Of a stretch of DNA of 8,874 bases, positions 6,134-8,874 are shown piece after piece. The notes under the pieces are model-generated. The model saw only the letters and a list, made by a program, of their open reading frames with translations. It had not been told where the DNA came from and ran no database searches. The stretch is from assembly GCA_026986235.1 (NCBI GenBank), contig JALSOY010000202.1:1-8874 (forward strand), written 5' to 3'. Position 1 is the first letter of the stretch, and every line of letters begins with the position of its first letter. Both the position numbers and the translations under genes were made by a program. Source of the DNA: Caldifarciminota bacterium. GTDB taxonomy: Bacteria; Hydrothermota; Hydrothermia; B15-G9; WFZT01.

Positions 6134-7303
6134 TCAATTCCTCCTCTCAATGATAAGGGCACCACCCTGGCCGCCACCCACACACATGGTTACAAGTCCG
6201 TATCTTCCGTTCAGCTGTTTAAGAATGTGTATAAGTTTAACCGTGAGGATAGAGCCCGTCGCACCTACGGGATGTCCGAGAGCAATGGCACCTCCCCAGA
6301 CATTGAGTTTTTCTTCAGGAATATTAAGTGCCCGCATACAGGGAATCGATTGTGCGGCGAAGGCTTCGTTCAGTTCCACAAAGTCTATATCATCCATGGA
6401 TAGTCCGGTTTTTTTAAGGGCCTTCGGTACAGCATAGATAGGACCTTCGCCCATGTAAGCGGGATCAAGTGCGGCGTAGGCGTAACCCACGATGAAAGCC
6501 TCGGGTTCAAGGCCAAGTTCATCCGCCTTTTCCTTTGTCATCACGAGCATGGAGGCAGCACCGTCGTTCAAAGGACAGGCGTTACCCGGGGTAACCGTCC
6601 CATTTTCTTTGAAAATCGTGGGGTAAAGTGCAAGAATCTGGAGGGTAAGATTGGGGTTGGGACCCTCGTCTTTGTCAATCAATCTGCCGTTTACCTCAAT
6701 TGGGACTATTTGATCTTTAAATCTACCTTCTGCCTGTGCTTTAAGGGCCTTCTGATGTGACCAAAGTGCAAATTTATCCTGCTCCTCGCGAGTAATTCCC
6801 CACTTTTCGGCCACATTTTCTGCGGTTCTGCCCATGATCTGGTCAACCACTGGATCAGTGAGACCTTCCCAGAGCCCATCAATAAGCTTACCGTGTCTCA
6901 ATCTGTACCCCCAGCGGGCCTTCCACATGACATAGGGACTTGTTGACATACTCTCAGTACCACCGACGAGGAAAATTTCACCATCACCTGCCTGGATTGC
7001 CTGATAAGCTGAAGTTATAGAGAGAATGCCCGAAGAGCAATTTCTCTGGACCGTATAGGCTGGAGATCCGGGTTTTAGACCGGCTCTCAGGGCGGCAACA
7101 CGGGTGACATTTGGAGCATTGGACGGCATTCCGATGCAACCGGCAATTGCTCCGTCTATCTTTTCCGGATCTATCCCGGTCCTGTTTATAGTTTCCCTGA
7201 AAACTATCTCGAGCAACCTGTCGGGTGTAAAACTCTTTAGTGCTCCACCAAAAAGACCGACAGGGGTTCTCACACCTCCAACAATAACGACCTCTTTCTT
7301 CAT
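6134..7303 (-). CDS. Acetyl-CoA C-acyltransferase (3-ketoacyl-CoA thiolase), canonical
   Basis: A 389-residue degradative-type thiolase, the usual length. It cleaves 3-ketoacyl-CoA with CoA to acetyl-CoA and a shortened acyl-CoA, or runs in reverse on acetyl-CoA. All four active-site loops are intact: the nucleophile Cys89 in QRNCSSG, Asn312 in NEAF (312-315), His344 in GHPVGATG, and the second acid/base Cys374 in CVGGGQG. The acyl-pocket motif MGEGP (284-288) and the GTVTPGNACPLNDGAA segment (235-250) are also standard. The start codon overlaps the acyl-CoA synthetase stop in an ATGA arrangement (4-base overlap), and AGGTGA lies 3 bases before the ATG. Its stop is 2 bases from the start of the cysteine-less paralog. 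In this operon it is expected to perform the last beta-oxidation step. Long-chain versus acetoacetyl-CoA preference cannot be read from sequence. Confidence 0.93.
   Translation of the reverse strand: MKKEVVIVGGVRTPVGLFGGALKSFTPDRLLEIVFRETINRTGIDPEKIDGAIAGCIGMPSNAPNVTRVAALRAGLKPGSPAYTVQRNCSSGILSITSAYQAIQAGDGEIFLVGGTESMSTSPYVMWKARWGYRLRHGKLIDGLWEGLTDPVVDQIMGRTAENVAEKWGITREEQDKFALWSHQKALKAQAEGRFKDQIVPIEVNGRLIDKDEGPNPNLTLQILALYPTIFKENGTVTPGNACPLNDGAASMLVMTKEKADELGLEPEAFIVGYAYAALDPAYMGEGPIYAVPKALKKTGLSMDDIDFVELNEAFAAQSIPCMRALNIPEEKLNVWGGAIALGHPVGATGSILTVKLIHILKQLNGRYGLVTMCVGGGQGGALIIERRN
6140..6145 (-). promoter_or_regulatory. Ribosome binding site that decides the thiolase-like protein start
   Basis: AGGAGG on the minus strand lies 8 bases before the ATG at 6131 but only 2 bases before the in-frame TTG at 6137, so the ATG is the likely start. 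The site is within the last codons of the upstream thiolase gene, whose TGA ends 2 bases before this ATG. The two proteins are therefore likely to be translated in a coupled way. Confidence 0.75.
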
Positions 7304-8874
7304 AATTCACCTCGCTTTTTCTTCTCCTCTTCAAGGAGTACCCTTTTTAAGACTTTCCCTACTGCGGATTTGGGCAGCTCCTTACGGAATTCTATGATTT
7401 CTGGAACTTTATAACGGGCAAGATTTTTTCGGCAATATGCAATGATCTCCTCTTCAGTGGCTGTCTCCCCTTCCTTTAAAACTATGTACGCCTTCACCGT
7501 TTCTCCCCTGTATCCTGAAGGGATGCCGACCACGGCAGCTTCTTTAATTTTTGGATGTTTGTACAGAACTTCTTCTATCTCTCGTGGATATATGTTGTAT
7601 CCTGAAGCTATAATCATTTCCTTTTTTCGGTCAACTATATAAAAATATCCGTCTTTATCCATTCTTGCGATGTCACCTGTATAAAGCCACCCGTTTCTCA
7701 AAACCCTTCTCGTTTCTTCCGGCATCTTCCAGTAACCTTTCATGACCTGAGGTCCCCTGACGATCAGTTCCCCCGCTTCACCTACAGGGAGTTCCTTTTC
7801 TCCCGTTTCTATATCCACGATCTTTGCATCCGTATCAGGGAATGGAATACCTATACTTCCAGGTTTGTTGAGGCCATAGATGGGATTGCAATGGGTAACT
7901 GGAGAGGCTTCAGAAAGACCGTAACCTTCAACAAGTTTAGCTCCCGTTAACTTCTCAAAATCTTCTTTTACTTTAACAGGTAGTGGGGCAGATCCTGATA
8001 TGCAGGCCTTTATTGAACTGAGGTCGTACTTTTTTACATCTTTAAAGTTGATAACCGCAATGTAAATAGTGGGGGCACCCGGGAAAAGGGTTACCCGGTA
8101 CTTCTCGATGAGCTTAACAACTTCTTTCACATTAAATCTCGGGACGAGGACGAGGGTGGATGCAAGGTAGATTGCAAAATTCATGCCCACCGTCATTCCG
8201 TAAACATGGAAAAAGGGAAGGACAGCCATGAGAACCTCTTTGCCCTCTTCTCTATCTGTGAGCCATGTTACAGCCTGAATGGTATTGACAACAAGATTGT
8301 AATGGGTAAGCATGGCAGCCTTTGAGATCCCGGTTGTACCACCCGTGTACTGGAAAAGGGCAACATCCTCCCTGGGGTTAATCTCCACATCTATTTTTTT
8401 CGGCGTGGTTTTGAGAAGGTCTGTAAACCTGTAAATCCCGGGAGCACCAAAATTAATCTTCGGTTTCTTCTTGATGAGTGGATAAAGAAGTTTCAGGTGA
8501 GGGGGTAAAAAGTCTTCGATCTTTGTAACTATGATTCTTTTAATTCTGGTCTTGTCTTTTACCTCCATTACCCGATCAAATAATAGATCAAGAGTGATAA
8601 TGGTTTCAGCTTCAGAGTCGTTGAGGATGTGTTCGAGCTCTCTTGGAACATACATGGGATTTGTTTGAACAACGATGGCACCGAGGCGTAGGACGGCGTA
8701 GAAAGAGATGACAAACTGGGGGCAATTAGGGAGATAAATAGATACCCCGTCACCTTTTTTAACACCGAGATTGCCCAATGCAGTAGATAGGGATCTGATG
8801 TAATCCCATCCCTGTCGATATGTGATTCTCCTTCCATAAAAAATCATGGAAGTGTTGTTGGGATACTCACATGA
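7300..8874 (-). CDS. fadD: Long-chain acyl-CoA synthetase (AMP-forming), 5' end outside the window
   Basis: 524 residues of an adenylate-forming ligase that converts a fatty acid, ATP and CoA to acyl-CoA, AMP and diphosphate. The ATG at 8847 is not the real start: the frame stays open to the right edge, and the nine upstream residues (SCEYPNNTS) continue family-like sequence into IFYGRRITYR. Perhaps 30-50 N-terminal residues are missing. In the visible numbering (+9 relative to that ATG), the phosphate loop YTGGTTGISKAAMLTH starts at 176, EGYGLSE is near 316, YTGD at 398-401, DRKKEMIIASGYNIYPREIE begins at 415, and the C-terminal SAVGK carries the conserved catalytic lysine at 507. These are the ANL-superfamily core motifs in order, and the overall pattern is that of long-chain (FadD-like) synthetases. 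It is the first visible gene of the operon and supplies its substrate. The operon promoter must lie beyond the right edge. Confidence 0.9.
   Translation of the reverse strand, partial: SCEYPNNTSMIFYGRRITYRQGWDYIRSLSTALGNLGVKKGDGVSIYLPNCPQFVISFYAVLRLGAIVVQTNPMYVPRELEHILNDSEAETIITLDLLFDRVMEVKDKTRIKRIIVTKIEDFLPPHLKLLYPLIKKKPKINFGAPGIYRFTDLLKTTPKKIDVEINPREDVALFQYTGGTTGISKAAMLTHYNLVVNTIQAVTWLTDREEGKEVLMAVLPFFHVYGMTVGMNFAIYLASTLVLVPRFNVKEVVKLIEKYRVTLFPGAPTIYIAVINFKDVKKYDLSSIKACISGSAPLPVKVKEDFEKLTGAKLVEGYGLSEASPVTHCNPIYGLNKPGSIGIPFPDTDAKIVDIETGEKELPVGEAGELIVRGPQVMKGYWKMPEETRRVLRNGWLYTGDIARMDKDGYFYIVDRKKEMIIASGYNIYPREIEEVLYKHPKIKEAAVVGIPSGYRGETVKAYIVLKEGETATEEEIIAYCRKNLARYKVPEIIEFRKELPKSAVGKVLKRVLLEEEKKKRGEL

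Noticed and set aside
6132..6137. TTG start two codons upstream for the thiolase-like protein.
   Set aside because: It is only 2 bases from the AGGAGG, while the ATG at 6131 is 8 bases away.
8568..8837. An 89-codon open frame on the minus strand at the right end.
   Set aside because: It is a different frame within the acyl-CoA synthetase, whose conserved motifs fix the coding frame.
1..8874. Mobile elements, CRISPR arrays, tRNA/rRNA genes or attachment sites.
   Set aside because: No transposase-like frame, regular direct repeats, cloverleaf-like segment or rRNA-like sequence was found. Beyond the hairpins the window is densely coding.

Overview
The window looks like a bacterial chromosome fragment of moderate GC. 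Nearly every gene carries a strong AGGAGG Shine-Dalgarno (SD) sequence, one sigma-70-like promoter is visible, and AGG/AGA and ATA codons are common. That codon use would fit a thermophilic or anaerobic bacterium, but no gene here fixes the taxonomy.

Layout. At the left edge, the 5' end of a gene for a probable membrane protein (minus strand, 1-168) runs out of the window. It is separated by 90 bases, holding a well-formed promoter, from a divergent plus-strand gene for a coenzyme A-disulfide reductase/NADH oxidase-type flavoenzyme (259-1605). The rest is one minus-strand fatty-acid beta-oxidation operon. In transcription order it encodes: a long-chain acyl-CoA synthetase (5' end cut off by the right edge), a canonical thiolase, a second thiolase-fold protein without catalytic cysteines, a 3-hydroxyacyl-CoA dehydrogenase, an enoyl-CoA hydratase and an acyl-CoA dehydrogenase. 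The first three genes are separated by a 4-base overlap and a 2-base gap. The flavoenzyme gene and the operon converge on an 18-bp perfect GC-rich hairpin at 1615-1653. A hairpin with the same core lies inside the operon at 3665-3699.

How the genes work together. The synthetase activates a fatty acid to acyl-CoA. The dehydrogenase makes the 2-enoyl-CoA, the hydratase adds water, the hydroxyacyl-CoA dehydrogenase oxidises the product to 3-ketoacyl-CoA, and the canonical thiolase releases acetyl-CoA. This is a complete cycle from separate polypeptides rather than a FadB-type fusion. No electron-transfer flavoprotein genes are in view, so the acyl-CoA dehydrogenase's electron acceptor must be encoded elsewhere.

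The most notable item is the thiolase-like protein at 4941-6131. It is full length, intact and tightly coupled to the active thiolase. However, the nucleophilic Cys is replaced by Asp, the second catalytic Cys by Ser, and the NEAF Asn by Asp, while the GHP histidine is kept. It may be a pseudoenzyme partner of the thiolase, or an enzyme with different chemistry.
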